Shown: positions 32,550 to 40,788, numbered from the stretch's first letter. The stretch: DNA of 55,159 nucleotides from Rhizobium sp. Leaf262 (GCF_001422245.1 NZ_LMMM01000009.1:1-55159), one strand, 5' to 3'. The notes: a model not told the origin generated them from the sequence alone. A program made the numbers and translations.

Positions 32550-34031
32550 ATGGAAGAGGAACCTACCTTATCATTGGAACAAAGCAGTGCATTGGCGAAC
32601 GAAATAGGCATCGCCTTTCGCCTTATGCATAAGGCTAGCCTGCCATTTGCAAAGAGAGCGATGACAAAGCTTTCGCACTATCCTGAAATGTTTATCCGCG
32701 ATAACAAGATGCCGTCCTTCGGTGAGATTGGATACTGGCGTGAGGATGCAAAGCGCGACTTTGATTACGCGATAAGCGGCACGATTTTGTCGGGCCCATT
32801 TGGCGCACTACCTGCGGAAGAATTGAAAGCGTGCGACAAGCTTGGTTCAATGATGTGGGAGACACCTGCAACGCGCCACCGTTTTGAATCGGAATGGGAT
32901 GCCAACTATGAAGCCAAGCATCTAATCGAGAACGCCGTGAAGCGCTATTTCGATTTGTACGGAACAGAGGACTATGATCCACATCATGCTTGGTCAGTTG
33001 TGCATCATTTCATAGTTGCGGTAACCCAAGAAGCGTTACAGATTGCTCTAGCAGTACCGATCTTGATGCATCATTTCGAGGCTGACAGGTTTAGACTTGA
33101 TGACGATTCCTATATCATTCGAATGCGTAAGCCCCTTCAGCTTTCCAGAGCAGCAAATGTCTTCGGCTTTGGCGGCGTTTCGAAGAGTGTGATCGGGTCA
33201 GCAACACACGCTTTCGTTAATACCCGGTGGTCAATCCGCAACATGCGGAGTACACAGTTGGCATTGAGGTTAGTCGATCCGTCAGATGCCACTTTTAGCA
33301 CAATAGATGAATTTTTTGCGGCCCTGCGGATCGCGACAAATGCCACTAGTGGGTATGCTCAAGTGCTGTACGTTCCGCGCGGCTGGGCTTACGGCTACAA
33401 GTGGGATTTGCCTGCACTATACTCGTCAGAACACCGTCGTTATCCGAGCGATTACGATAGCAGCCTATTCTGGTCAAACGACGCCGTCCGGACCATTCCA
33501 AATGAATTGCTGCCGGATGTTAGGGATATCTACAAGCAGGTTCGCTCGGCGAAGCAAAACAACATGGAACTAGCGTTGCGGCGTTTGAACACATGCGTCA
33601 CACGTGACGACGATGTGGACGCAATTCTCGACGCCATCATCGGGATCGAATTGCTTTTGAGTGGCGACCGAACCGACAGCATAACGTACAAACTACGGAT
33701 GCGTGTTGCTGGTTTGGCAAAGCTGACAGGCGGCCGGTTCAATGCTGCCACCGCCTTTTCCGACATGAGTCAGCTTTACAGCACCCGCTCCGATATTGTC
33801 CACGGTAACGCGTCCAAAAAGCGTAACAAGGACATCGAGGATAAGAAGCGCAGCCAATATAGACAGCATCGCGAGATGGCCACGAAGTATCTCAGAATGG
33901 TTCTACAAACACTGCTAGAGCATTCCCGTTATAGAAACCCCTCAAACATAGACAGCGATCTGTTGATCAATTTTGGCATATCGACAGGTACCGAACAGGT
34001 CGACCAAGCAGATCTCCCCGGCATGCAGTAA
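32550..34031 (+). CDS. HEPN-domain protein (ApeA-type C-terminus)
   Basis: A 493-residue protein; ATG 32550 chosen over 32505. The first ~330 residues are unknown (many aromatic residues, e.g. YAQVLYVPRGWAYGYKWDLPALYSS). The C-terminal 150 residues carry DDVDAILDAIIGIELLLSGDR, LRMRVAGLAKLTG and LYSTRSDIVHGN. RSDIVH fits the RX4-6H ribonuclease signature of HEPN domains, and the arrangement resembles the Apea-like HEPN of phage-defence proteins. Such proteins cut RNA after a trigger from an N-terminal sensor. Divergent from the two-TM gene and followed 53 bp later by another HEPN gene. Defence role inferred. Confidence 0.65.
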   Translation: MEEEPTLSLEQSSALANEIGIAFRLMHKASLPFAKRAMTKLSHYPEMFIRDNKMPSFGEIGYWREDAKRDFDYAISGTILSGPFGALPAEELKACDKLGSMMWETPATRHRFESEWDANYEAKHLIENAVKRYFDLYGTEDYDPHHAWSVVHHFIVAVTQEALQIALAVPILMHHFEADRFRLDDDSYIIRMRKPLQLSRAANVFGFGGVSKSVIGSATHAFVNTRWSIRNMRSTQLALRLVDPSDATFSTIDEFFAALRIATNATSGYAQVLYVPRGWAYGYKWDLPALYSSEHRRYPSDYDSSLFWSNDAVRTIPNELLPDVRDIYKQVRSAKQNNMELALRRLNTCVTRDDDVDAILDAIIGIELLLSGDRTDSITYKLRMRVAGLAKLTGGRFNAATAFSDMSQLYSTRSDIVHGNASKKRNKDIEDKKRSQYRQHREMATKYLRMVLQTLLEHSRYRNPSNIDSDLLINFGISTGTEQVDQADLPGMQ

Positions 34032-34084
34032 GAGCTGCAAATCAGTGCAATCCCACATTCTCGTACGTTGAAGAGGTCGCCAAA

Positions 34085-35014
34085 GTGTTGCTAAGAGAGA
34101 TAGCGTTTAAATGCCCCTCGTGCGGTGCGCTGTGTGAAGACGAGGTAGAAGACCCAGGCTTTGATGGTCTCAGAGAAAAGCCTGAGGATGCAGAAGGTAT
34201 TCTGAGGCAAAAGATACTCTGTACAACTTGTGGCTCCGACATCGATCTTGAAGTTCGGAATAACGGGGCAGCGTTGTTGGTCACCATCTCAGGACACCAC
34301 GATTCAGAAGTAATCGTTGGGAACAACGTTCTCGACCAATCAGCCGCATTCGAGCACTGGATTGATGAAATGGCGATCGTGCCGGAGGTGACATTCGAAC
34401 GAACGATGGACGACCTCGCTATCTTAAGCGAGGCTTCGATTGATGCGAGTTCACGACGTGTGTTAAACCGAATGATATTGACGTCGTACTTTGCGGCGAT
34501 TGAACAGTATCTCTATGGTAGACTTGTTCGTTTGGTCTCCAACGATACGGAAGCCATGCTACGACTAGTTTCCACTGACAGAGAGCTGAAAGCTATGAAG
34601 TTCACACTGGCAGAGTTTGCCCAACAGCCAAAACTCGTTGAAGTGGAGGTTATGAAGCGGCTGCAAAATCTAATGTGGCATAACTTCGAAATCGTTAATC
34701 AACTTTACAAAGCCGTTCTCAATAAAAGCATTTTCCCAACCGCCGAAAATCGCTCCTATCTCAACCGAATGACAGAGGCTCGGCACGATTGCGTGCACAG
34801 GAACGGGTACGACAAAAACGACATGAGAGTGAACGTCACAGAGGACAGCCTAGACGACCTTCGGAATGCGCTGAAGGCTATGTATGGGTGCGTTGACGAC
34901 GCTTACAGGGAATATCAGAAAGAGCCAGGCCGCCAAAAAGCAACAAAAATGCAGATTGCCAATGCGTTAGCAAAGTATTCAAAGGCAGCTTCGACCAGCA
35001 CTACTAGTGTTTGA
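34085..35014 (+). CDS. Zinc-ribbon HEPN-like protein
   Basis: A 309-residue protein with a GTG start (AGAGG seven bases before). N-terminal zinc ribbon: CPSCGALC near residue 10 and CTTCGSD near residue 46. A beta part follows, then a helical domain (about 125-270) with RMILTSYFAAIEQYLYGRL and the motif TEARHDCVHRNGYDKND. RHDCVH is an RX4H signature, and RHDxVHRNG is a pattern found in HEPN-like proteins. It follows the ApeA-type gene on the same strand and its stop lies 5 bases from the end of the convergent operon. Likely RNA-directed defence or regulation; inference. Confidence 0.6.
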   Translation: MLLREIAFKCPSCGALCEDEVEDPGFDGLREKPEDAEGILRQKILCTTCGSDIDLEVRNNGAALLVTISGHHDSEVIVGNNVLDQSAAFEHWIDEMAIVPEVTFERTMDDLAILSEASIDASSRRVLNRMILTSYFAAIEQYLYGRLVRLVSNDTEAMLRLVSTDRELKAMKFTLAEFAQQPKLVEVEVMKRLQNLMWHNFEIVNQLYKAVLNKSIFPTAENRSYLNRMTEARHDCVHRNGYDKNDMRVNVTEDSLDDLRNALKAMYGCVDDAYREYQKEPGRQKATKMQIANALAKYSKAASTSTTSV

Positions 35015-35019
35015 TACTT

Positions 35020-35571
35020 TCATATCGAGAGCCGATATAACATCGCGTCGGCCTTAATCTCAAAACTCAGGACCACTACCGGATCGAAACGCGGGTTGAG
35101 GAATGCAAAAGACAAATCCTGCATGGAAACCGAATTACCAGCCTTTTCGGTTAGCTGGATTGTCAACTTGCTTGCGGTGATATCTGTCATGCGACCAAAA
35201 CGCTCGTAGAAGTCCATACGGGCGATGTTGTCGCGGACGCGGTGTTTGCTGCCGAGCAATGCGTTTGCGCTACGAGGATCGCTTACCAGCTGCATGTCAT
35301 GGGCCAGTGGGCTATCAGTAATTTCCACAACACCACCAATGCCTGCCGCGATCTTGAGCCGCTTCTCTGCCCGATCCAAGTTTAGGTGCATGACGGCGAG
35401 ATACGCCTGAAAATCCTGACTGATAAACTTGAAGCAGGTCGAGATTGGATGCGGAAACAGGTCCATTGTTCGCCAATACTCGTTGAGATCGTATTCCCAC
35501 GCCGACCAGTCATTCAGGATTTGCCTCTGCTCCCTGATCGTGTCGAAATGCTTGAAAAGCTGTCGGCTCAT
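35020..35571 (-). CDS. Phage protein of unknown function
   Basis: A 183-residue protein starting MSRQLFKHFDTIREQRQILNDWSAWEYDLNEYW. ATG at 35571 overlaps the previous stop by 4 bases. Mixed alpha/beta with KLTIQLTEKAGNSVSMQDLSFAFL toward the end. No family recognised. A short ATATCG/CGATAT hairpin overlaps its last codons and may stop both convergent transcripts. Confidence 0.55.
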   Translation of the reverse strand: MSRQLFKHFDTIREQRQILNDWSAWEYDLNEYWRTMDLFPHPISTCFKFISQDFQAYLAVMHLNLDRAEKRLKIAAGIGGVVEITDSPLAHDMQLVSDPRSANALLGSKHRVRDNIARMDFYERFGRMTDITASKLTIQLTEKAGNSVSMQDLSFAFLNPRFDPVVVLSFEIKADAMLYRLSI

Positions 35572-35891
35572 GCTGTGCCTCCTTGTGAGAGTTTGAACAG
35601 CATTGCAGCTTCCTTGTTTGGAAACTCGACGATTGCTCCACACTTGTCGTCGGCGTAAACGATGTTCTTCACGTTATTCCAGTTCATGCCGCTGAGCGCA
35701 CGATAGACACGGCTTGCGATGATTGCTTTGCGAAGATGATCCAGACCGGCAATTCCGAAATCTTCATCCTCGCTCTCGATTTCGAACAACGGGCCTAAAC
35801 CGAAATTGTGTTCGTCACTTGTGAGGAAGATTGCGGTTTCAGCTTCACGGACTGCGGCGGGATCAACTGACACGAAATAATTGAACGTCAT
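35568..35891 (-). CDS. Phage protein of unknown function
   Basis: A 107-residue acidic protein (MTFNYFVSVDPAAVREAETAIF..., NNVKNIVYADDKCGAIVEFPNKEAAMLFKL). The ATG at 35891 overlaps the endonuclease gene stop by 4 bases, and its own stop overlaps the next start by 4 bases. Translationally coupled with endonuclease I. No family recognised. Confidence 0.55.
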   Translation of the reverse strand: MTFNYFVSVDPAAVREAETAIFLTSDEHNFGLGPLFEIESEDEDFGIAGLDHLRKAIIASRVYRALSGMNWNNVKNIVYADDKCGAIVEFPNKEAAMLFKLSQGGTA

Positions 35892-36211
35892 GCTTTCCTC
35901 CACGCGATGCCGTTCTTGTCGCACCAGTCCGCGTACGAGGTGTTGCTGGTCTTACTCAGCTTCGCATCGGGGTTCTGAAAAACGATTGTGATACTGCGGT
36001 GTGGATGCTGCTGCTTGACAGCCTTATGCTTTGTACGATCTTCCGCCGTGAACCGGCCTTTGATTTCGATAATGTCGGCGGTTGTCTTGTGTGTTAGGTC
36101 TGGCTTGTAGCGCTTCTGAATCGTGTAAGTGATCCACTCAGCTTCATACTGATAGTCAGGTCCAACCTGCTTATGTACGCGCTCTTCAAGCTTGTTCTTG
36201 TAGTCGGGCAT
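35888..36211 (-). CDS. Endonuclease I / Holliday junction resolvase (T7 gp3-like)
   Basis: A 107-residue nuclease with the T7 endonuclease I pattern: an early Glu in the helix, YEAEWITYTIQKRYKPDLTHK with the metal-binding Asp, IIEIKGRFTAEDRTKHKAV with the catalytic Glu and Lys of the E-x-K motif, then QHPHRSITIVFQNPDAKL and a C-terminal SYADWCDKNGIAW. These enzymes cut branched DNA before packaging. It is the clearest DNA-metabolism gene of this prophage. First gene of a three-gene coupled set. Confidence 0.88.
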   Translation of the reverse strand: MPDYKNKLEERVHKQVGPDYQYEAEWITYTIQKRYKPDLTHKTTADIIEIKGRFTAEDRTKHKAVKQQHPHRSITIVFQNPDAKLSKTSNTSYADWCDKNGIAWRKA

Positions 36212-36326
36212 TTGACTGGCCTTCTTGTTATTTGTTCTGCCAGTATTTACCCATCCGTTCCGTATGACCCTTCAAAGCGCTGTCTGGCTTTAAATATTGG
36301 ATGATCCAGATATCTAAAGGCAGTGC

Positions 36327-37097
36327 ATGGACTTCTCTAACCTATCTACGGCGTTCGCCTCGTTCGTTGACACATTCAAAGCGAAGCCCATCTACGCGCT
36401 TCTTGCGATCAACATCATCGGCCTGTTCGCGGCCCTTGGAATGCTTGTTTACGTGGGCTTTTCCGACCCTTCTAAAATCATCGACATAGCTGATCGCCTC
36501 GCATCAAAGATCACGACAACACAGCCGCTCATCGAGCCAATCACTGTGCCCATTCCGCCTGAGGAAGAAGCGAAGCGATTGCAAGAGAGCATTCCGCGTG
36601 ATGCGCTGACATGCGCGGCTGTTGATGAAATCGGAGAAGAGTTTGGTGCCGACCGTGCTACATTCTGGACGTTCAGCAACGGCAGTTATGGTCTTGGTGG
36701 AGTGCCCTTCAATTACGCCAACGTCCATTGCCCGTACGTGCGCGAGGGCATCGCCTATATCCCCGAAGAATTCCAGAAAATCCCTAGCAGCATCGCAGCT
36801 GAAACAAACGCGGTTCTTTTCCCCAAGCCGGGAGTGACCGAATGCGGACGCTGGACGCGTGACCAGCTTACCAGTGCTTATCTACGGGCCAGCATGAAGC
36901 AAATGGGCAGCGTTGAAATGCTGCAATGCGGGGTTCGTGACGGACGAGGCATTCCGATTGGGAAGATCGTTGTTTCGTGGCGCGAAATCGAACCACGAAA
37001 CATTCCTGACCTGCTGGCTAAGCTGCAATCAACTGCCCACGCAATCGGCCAGTACAATACTCCGACCATCCCTATCGAGGGGCTGTCGAAGAATTGA
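36327..37097 (+). CDS. Membrane-anchored protein with GAF-like domain
   Basis: A 256-residue protein. One membrane segment near residues 22-46 (IYALLAINIIGLFAALGMLVYVGF), then a soluble domain (about 90-245) with EEFGADRATFWTFSNGSYGLGGVPFNYANVHC and REGIAYIPEEFQKIPSSIAAETNAVLF, which has a GAF-like pattern (sensor fold) as seen in several phage inner-membrane proteins. No enzymatic motif. Possibly senses a small molecule or host state; the next gene downstream is a broken HEPN-like gene. Confidence 0.6.
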   Translation: MDFSNLSTAFASFVDTFKAKPIYALLAINIIGLFAALGMLVYVGFSDPSKIIDIADRLASKITTTQPLIEPITVPIPPEEEAKRLQESIPRDALTCAAVDEIGEEFGADRATFWTFSNGSYGLGGVPFNYANVHCPYVREGIAYIPEEFQKIPSSIAAETNAVLFPKPGVTECGRWTRDQLTSAYLRASMKQMGSVEMLQCGVRDGRGIPIGKIVVSWREIEPRNIPDLLAKLQSTAHAIGQYNTPTIPIEGLSKN

Positions 37098-37189
37098 AAT
37101 GCTTGCGTCTGTACCTTGGATTTCACGACAAGTCTTGTTCAAGAAATGCCTATCTGCGATGGTCTCCTGAACGCAGAATGGAGATAAAA

Positions 37190-37764
37190 ATGCGGGACAT
37201 AGAGGGTTTCGACGAGACAATAGAAATGCTTTTGCCTTACTGGGATCAAATTCAAGAGCATTTCGACCACGTCAACCAGACATTCATTTCTCTTTCCAGC
37301 CGAGAGCATGACACGATTGGCCGGGTATTGCGGGCGCATCTCGTAGTCGAGCATTTCCTAAATCTTTTTCTTGAGAACCATTTCGGACATGAAGAGATCG
37401 CCGAGATGCGCCTTAGCTCCACGCGAAATCGCTCATGCTGCCGAAAACTGGATCGAGCGCGTCATTTGTCCGCTCTGGCATTATTGAACTGAACACTATT
37501 CGCAACAAGTTTGCCCACCGGCTGGACCATGAGATCAAGCCAAAGGACTTGACGGCGATGATAGACGTTTTGAGGTATGCCCGATCAGCTGAAGCATTTG
37601 AAGGACCGCTTGATGTAATCGAGGGCTTCATGCCTGTTGCCGCTGCGTGGCTCGCCGTTCCGCCGAAACATTTGCAAACAGTGTTTGATGATGCATTTGC
37701 GAAGATCCGCCTGCAAACACCTAAAATCATTGAAGAGATGAAGGAGAAGATGCGTTCTCGTTAA
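37190..37764 (+). pseudogene. HEPN-like gene broken by a single-base frameshift
   Basis: The first frame (from ATG 37190, with GGAG before it) gives MRDIEGFDETIEMLLPYWDQ..., GRVLRAHLVVEHFLNLFL and ends its homology at EMRLS near 37423. Homology resumes in the +1 frame as FHAKSLMLPKTG-like sequence and continues through GIIELNTIRNKFAHRLDHEIKP to the stop at 37764. Adding one T in AGCTCCACG (about 37421) would restore RLSFHAKSLMLP, as expected for this family. RNKFAH is an RX4H HEPN-type motif. It would be about 191 residues. Either a natural inactivating deletion, a programmed slip, or a sequencing error. Confidence 0.75.
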
Positions 37765-37811
37765 CAGGCTGAATTCTATGGTGTCGCCCTGATGGTCGAT
37801 TTTAAAAAGCG

Positions 37812-38201
37812 TTACTTTGTGCTGGTAAGCCGTATATTTTGCAGGTAGCGCCGCCATTGCTCGTTGACGGCGGTCTGCAGGGCCAGAGCGTCAACGTTTG
37901 CTTCCTTACCAAGATCGCGCTGCATGAGCGCCCGTGCGTCTTTAAGCGCCTGTTCTCTAGCTGCGGCAATACCCGCGCTCGCCTGCTTCATCAGTTCAGC
38001 TTGCACGGTTGCGTCACGCTGCAAGGCGTTGATCGTTTGCGTCTGGATTTTGAGATCGCGCTGAGCCTGCGCGAGTTCAGTCTGTGCCGTGCGCAACGTG
38101 GCCTTGTTGATTTCGTTGCGCTGATAAAAGAGCAAGCAGGCGGCAATGAGCGCTGCCATTAATAGCAGCACCCATTTATTCGGAAGAAGGCCTTCGAGCA
38201 T
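37812..38201 (-). CDS. Rz-like inner-membrane spanin
   Basis: A 129-residue protein: short cytoplasmic start, one membrane segment (about residues 9-27, KWVLLLMAALIAACLLFYQ) and a periplasmic coiled coil rich in Ala, Gln and Glu. This is the plan of an i-spanin, which fuses inner and outer membranes at the end of lysis. It is the last gene of a leftward operon and shares one base (TAATG) with the gene before it. The matching lipoprotein o-spanin was not found, nor a dedicated holin or endolysin. Confidence 0.65.
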   Translation of the reverse strand: MLEGLLPNKWVLLLMAALIAACLLFYQRNEINKATLRTAQTELAQAQRDLKIQTQTINALQRDATVQAELMKQASAGIAAAREQALKDARALMQRDLGKEANVDALALQTAVNEQWRRYLQNIRLTSTK

Positions 38202-38359
38202 TAGTACCAGCGCTTTCGCTCGCCCTTTCGGCGACCGACATGTTTTGCGTAAGGCACTTTACCCTTCACAGGAGCTTTCGGCATAATTGGCTGAGCGGGT
38301 TGCGATGTCGGCACGAACACGGTTTTGCCGTTGATGATGATCGGCTCATAGGTGCTCAT
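38201..38359 (-). CDS. 52-residue basic phage protein
   Basis: Opens MSTYEPIIINGKTVFVPTSQ and ends in a very basic tail (KHVGRRKGERKRWY). Both ends share one base with the neighbouring genes (TGATG and TAATG), which strongly supports translation. No family recognised; the basic tail suggests nucleic-acid binding. Confidence 0.6.
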   Translation of the reverse strand: MSTYEPIIINGKTVFVPTSQPAQPIMPKAPVKGKVPYAKHVGRRKGERKRWY

Positions 38360-38859
38360 CAAAGCACCTTCCCATTCTCATCAACGAACTCCAGACGACC
38401 ACAGCCAGCAAGTTTCGTTCCTTTGCTTAGCGCCTCGATCAGCTTAGGCAAATGCTTCAACTGGCCTGCGGTGAAATCGAAACCCTTTGTCACTTTGTCT
38501 GCGACCATCCCATCGATAAACTCCTGCCATGTCTGCGCCTGCTGATAGCGATTGCGAACGGAAGCCTTAGTGCCCATGATCACAGCATCAGTTGGACTTG
38601 CGATGTAGATGCGTTGAAGGTCTTGCAACAGCAGACCAAGCCAGCGGCGATCACCACGGCTGAAATCGAGAAATGGAATATTCGAGTTCTGAAAACGCAC
38701 CTTATATTGCAGCACAACCGGTCCCGCAGCGGCTTTCAGCTCCGAGATTGGGTCAAGACGCTTTGGTGCAGATGGTGCGGGTTCTTGTGGAGGCTCTGGA
38801 TTATCTTCTTTGTCGAGGCCGATGAAAATATTGATATTAAAAACTGTTGTGTCGCTCAT
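38359..38859 (-). CDS. Phage protein of unknown function
   Basis: A 166-residue protein. ATG at 38859 lies in an ATGA overlap with the upstream stop. N-terminus MSDTTVFNINIFIGLDKEDN, a Pro/Glu-rich linker, then a globular part with VLQYKVRFQNSNIPFLDFSRGDRRWLGLLLQDLQ and TWQEFIDGMVADKVTKGFDF. No family recognised. Coupled on both sides within the spanin operon. Confidence 0.55.
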   Translation of the reverse strand: MSDTTVFNINIFIGLDKEDNPEPPQEPAPSAPKRLDPISELKAAAGPVVLQYKVRFQNSNIPFLDFSRGDRRWLGLLLQDLQRIYIASPTDAVIMGTKASVRNRYQQAQTWQEFIDGMVADKVTKGFDFTAGQLKHLPKLIEALSKGTKLAGCGRLEFVDENGKVL

Positions 38860-39077
38860 CGCGCACCTCGCACGAGTTCCTTGATGCGTGACCACAAGCT
38901 GACTGTCTTGCAACGTCGATGGCAGTTATCGATTACGTGCTGACCGTCTTTATCTGCTTCAACGCTGCAAACTTCACTGGCGGCAAGTTGGTTTCTGATA
39001 TTGGCCCGACGTGCCTTATGCGCTGCGGCCATCTTTGCGCGTGTATCTGCGCTGGTCTTTTCACCCTTCCTAGCCAT
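38856..39077 (-). CDS. Small protein with NUMOD3-like motif
   Basis: A 73-residue basic protein. ATG at 39077 lies inside the end of the preceding gene (8-base overlap). Residues 4-27 (KGEKTSADTRAKMAAAHKARR) resemble a NUMOD3 DNA-binding module, usually part of homing endonucleases; the rest has several Cys and His. The same motif occurs in multiple copies in the gene at 39424-40053. No nuclease domain is present. Confidence 0.55.
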   Translation of the reverse strand: MARKGEKTSADTRAKMAAAHKARRANIRNQLAASEVCSVEADKDGQHVIDNCHRRCKTVSLWSRIKELVRGAR

Positions 39078-39327
39078 TGCGGTTCTCCTCACCGAAGTTG
39101 AGAACTTGTGCCGTGCTTGTGGCAGTCTCTCTTTCTTCGTAAACAGCGCGGATGACCGAGCGAAAATTCGCGATGATCTTATGAGGGTAAATAAACGTTT
39201 TTCGATTAGCTTGTTCTACGCTCTGCAACTGAGATTGTGTGCAATCGGCTTCGTAATGTTTAATGGCCTTATCAAGCGCTTCTATCGCATAATTAATGTC
39301 CGCAATTAGTTTGGAATTGTCTTCCAT
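39070..39327 (-). CDS. Small helical phage protein, unknown
   Basis: An 85-residue helical protein (MEDNSKLIADINYAIEALDKAIKHYEAD..., ANFRSVIRAVYEERE). Its end overlaps the NUMOD3-like gene by 8 bases. A GGAG-type ribosome site (AAGGAGCAAACTCCC) stands before the ATG. No family recognised. Confidence 0.55.
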   Translation of the reverse strand: MEDNSKLIADINYAIEALDKAIKHYEADCTQSQLQSVEQANRKTFIYPHKIIANFRSVIRAVYEERETATSTAQVLNFGEENRNG

Positions 39328-39409
39328 GGGAGTTTGCTCCTTCTTGTATTTCTTCTGTCGTATTTATTAGGTTTTCAAATTTGAGGCAGTTTATGGCGTC
39401 TGATACTTG

Positions 39410-39436
39410 GAACCGCCCCTTTGTTACGGGCGGTTC
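39410..39436 (-). terminator. Hairpin at the end of the NUMOD3 gene
   Basis: GAACCGCCC and GGGCGGTTC form a perfect 9-bp stem with a 9-base loop, partly inside the last codons of the minus-strand gene that stops at 39424. No T-tract follows on either strand, so it may weaken transcription or protect the RNA 3' end rather than terminate. Confidence 0.5.
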
Positions 39437-40053
39437 TCCTCTACACGCTTCTTTGCCCATCGGGCCTTTGCAGCTTCACGCATCTTTTCAATCTGCTCTG
39501 GAGACTTGGCTCTGCCTTTCAGACCAGCGCTAATTTTTGCGCAGGTTTCGGCATCAAGCTTCTTGCCCACCTTTGAGCGGGACATTTTCGCTCGTGTAGC
39601 ATCGCTGGCTTTTTTGCCAGTTCGGGACTTGCGGATAAGGTCTTTGCTGTCGGCGGTGTGTTCGTCACCTGGGCCAAACTGACAAGCACGTTCAGCGTCT
39701 TCACGATTGACGTAGCAGGGTGTGGATGCGTCCATCACACCAGCTTTAAATGCCGCGCGGGATTTCCACGTCAGTACGTAACCGTAATTGGATTTCATGA
39801 AGCGCTCAAAACGGCCTTCAGCCATGCGCTGCTCCATACGCTGGCGGCGGCTTGGAGTGATAAGCGCGAAGAACTCTTCGGGTGATAGATTGAACGTGCG
39901 CTTCTTGAGAAGTTGATAGGTGCGTGCATTTGCGTACTGTGCGAGAAGCGCAGCATCTACAGCTGCGGAAACTGCAACAGGATCAGATTGCTTTGTGATA
40001 GCACGGATGACGTCGATAGCTGACGCTTTGATAGGCTTTGGTGGGTAATTCAT
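39424..40053 (-). CDS. NUMOD3-repeat DNA-binding phage protein
   Basis: A 209-residue protein. Residues 1-135 contain no known nuclease motif (FNLSPEEFFALITPSRRQRMEQRMAEGRFERFM, then NYGYVLTWKSRAAFKAGVMDASTPCYV). Residues about 143-195 hold three NUMOD3-type modules: RTGKKASDATRAKMSRSK, VGKKLDAETCAKISAGLKG and RAKSPEQIEKMREAAK. In homing endonucleases these modules bind DNA; here the nuclease part (GIY-YIG or HNH) is not visible. It may be a regulator or a domesticated relic. It is the first gene of the leftward operon after the non-coding control region. Confidence 0.65.
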   Translation of the reverse strand: MNYPPKPIKASAIDVIRAITKQSDPVAVSAAVDAALLAQYANARTYQLLKKRTFNLSPEEFFALITPSRRQRMEQRMAEGRFERFMKSNYGYVLTWKSRAAFKAGVMDASTPCYVNREDAERACQFGPGDEHTADSKDLIRKSRTGKKASDATRAKMSRSKVGKKLDAETCAKISAGLKGRAKSPEQIEKMREAAKARWAKKRVEENRP

Positions 40054-40160
40054 AAAATATCTCCAATAATAATCAGCGATTGGCTCAACAACGCTGTATT
40101 CTGTATTTACTTTTTCAGTATAAAATATTGGCTCTTACGATGTCATTATTAAAATGTATT

Positions 40161-40192
40161 GACCCGGATCGTGTTGAGCGTCGATCCGGGTC
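40161..40192. repeat. Perfect 11-bp hairpin upstream of the NUMOD3 operon
   Basis: GACCCGGATCG (40161-40171) and CGATCCGGGTC (40182-40192) pair perfectly around TGTTGAGCGT. It lies 108 bp upstream of the leftward operon start. On the minus strand it is followed by an A/T-rich run with TTTT, so it could attenuate that operon or end the transcript of the control region. Confidence 0.7.
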
Positions 40193-40696
40193 CATGTTAT
40201 TGGAGATAACATTGGCATTGCTGCCGATTTATTTATGTTACTGCCAACGGTTCGGCTTTGCGATTTTTTTCTGCACATTCAGAACCAGTCATAGAGCGCC
40301 GTACAGCGCGGCAGCGTAGGGCAAGCGCGTTGTTGCTGGGACCGCACGGACGCAGCCAGTGACGCTCTCTGACGTGTTTCCAGCCCGTTTTTCGGCATGT
40401 GGATTACGGCTGGCGAGCTGCGCGTTTTTCACTAAACCCCAAAACGGAACCCTCACGAAGTGCCAGACGGAAACCCTGACCCGTCGGAGACAACACACTC
40501 AATAACCTAAACGGAAACCGGGAGCGGAGCGACCACAAGCGTCGCAGACAACAGACAAGTAATCACTTCCCAATTCGGAAGGAGCGCAAGCGACCGCGAG
40601 TAGCAGAGATGAGCGGATTTGAGTGCCAACGAAAAACGCGAAGCGATGCGTGAAGCCGCCAGCGCTTTGCGCTGATGAAATGATGGACTGGTTGGG

Positions 40697-40720
40697 TCCA
40701 TATACATATATGTATATGGA
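40697..40720. promoter_or_regulatory. Perfect 24-bp palindrome, candidate operator
   Basis: TCCATATACATATATGTATA continues to TGGA, a perfect 24-bp inverted repeat with no spacer, located 159 bp upstream of the rightward gene at 40879. AT-rich perfect palindromes of this size are typical dimer binding sites or hairpin stop/start signals. The binding protein is unknown; no repressor gene was recognised in the prophage. Confidence 0.65.
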
Positions 40721-40788
40721 TCTAATCAATCTATTACTTCGTCAGTGTAATGCCTGTTCTATTTTTATGGGTCTAATCATTCTATTAC
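40716..40788 (+). repeat. Two 22-bp direct repeats, 51 bp apart
   Basis: ATGGATCTAATCAATCTATT(AC) at 40716-40737 and ATGGGTCTAATCATTCTATT(AC) at 40767-40788 differ at two positions. The first overlaps the right arm of the 24-bp palindrome. The 51-bp period puts both on nearly the same face of the helix. They precede the rightward gene at 40879 and may be operator or iteron copies. Confidence 0.7.

Noticed and set aside
40289..40729. Two minus-strand open frames of 69 and 76 codons in the control region, resembling P4 Icd-like sequences
   Set aside because: They are built from the local DNA repeats, lack good ribosome sites, and have no protein-like pattern; the repeats themselves are reported instead.
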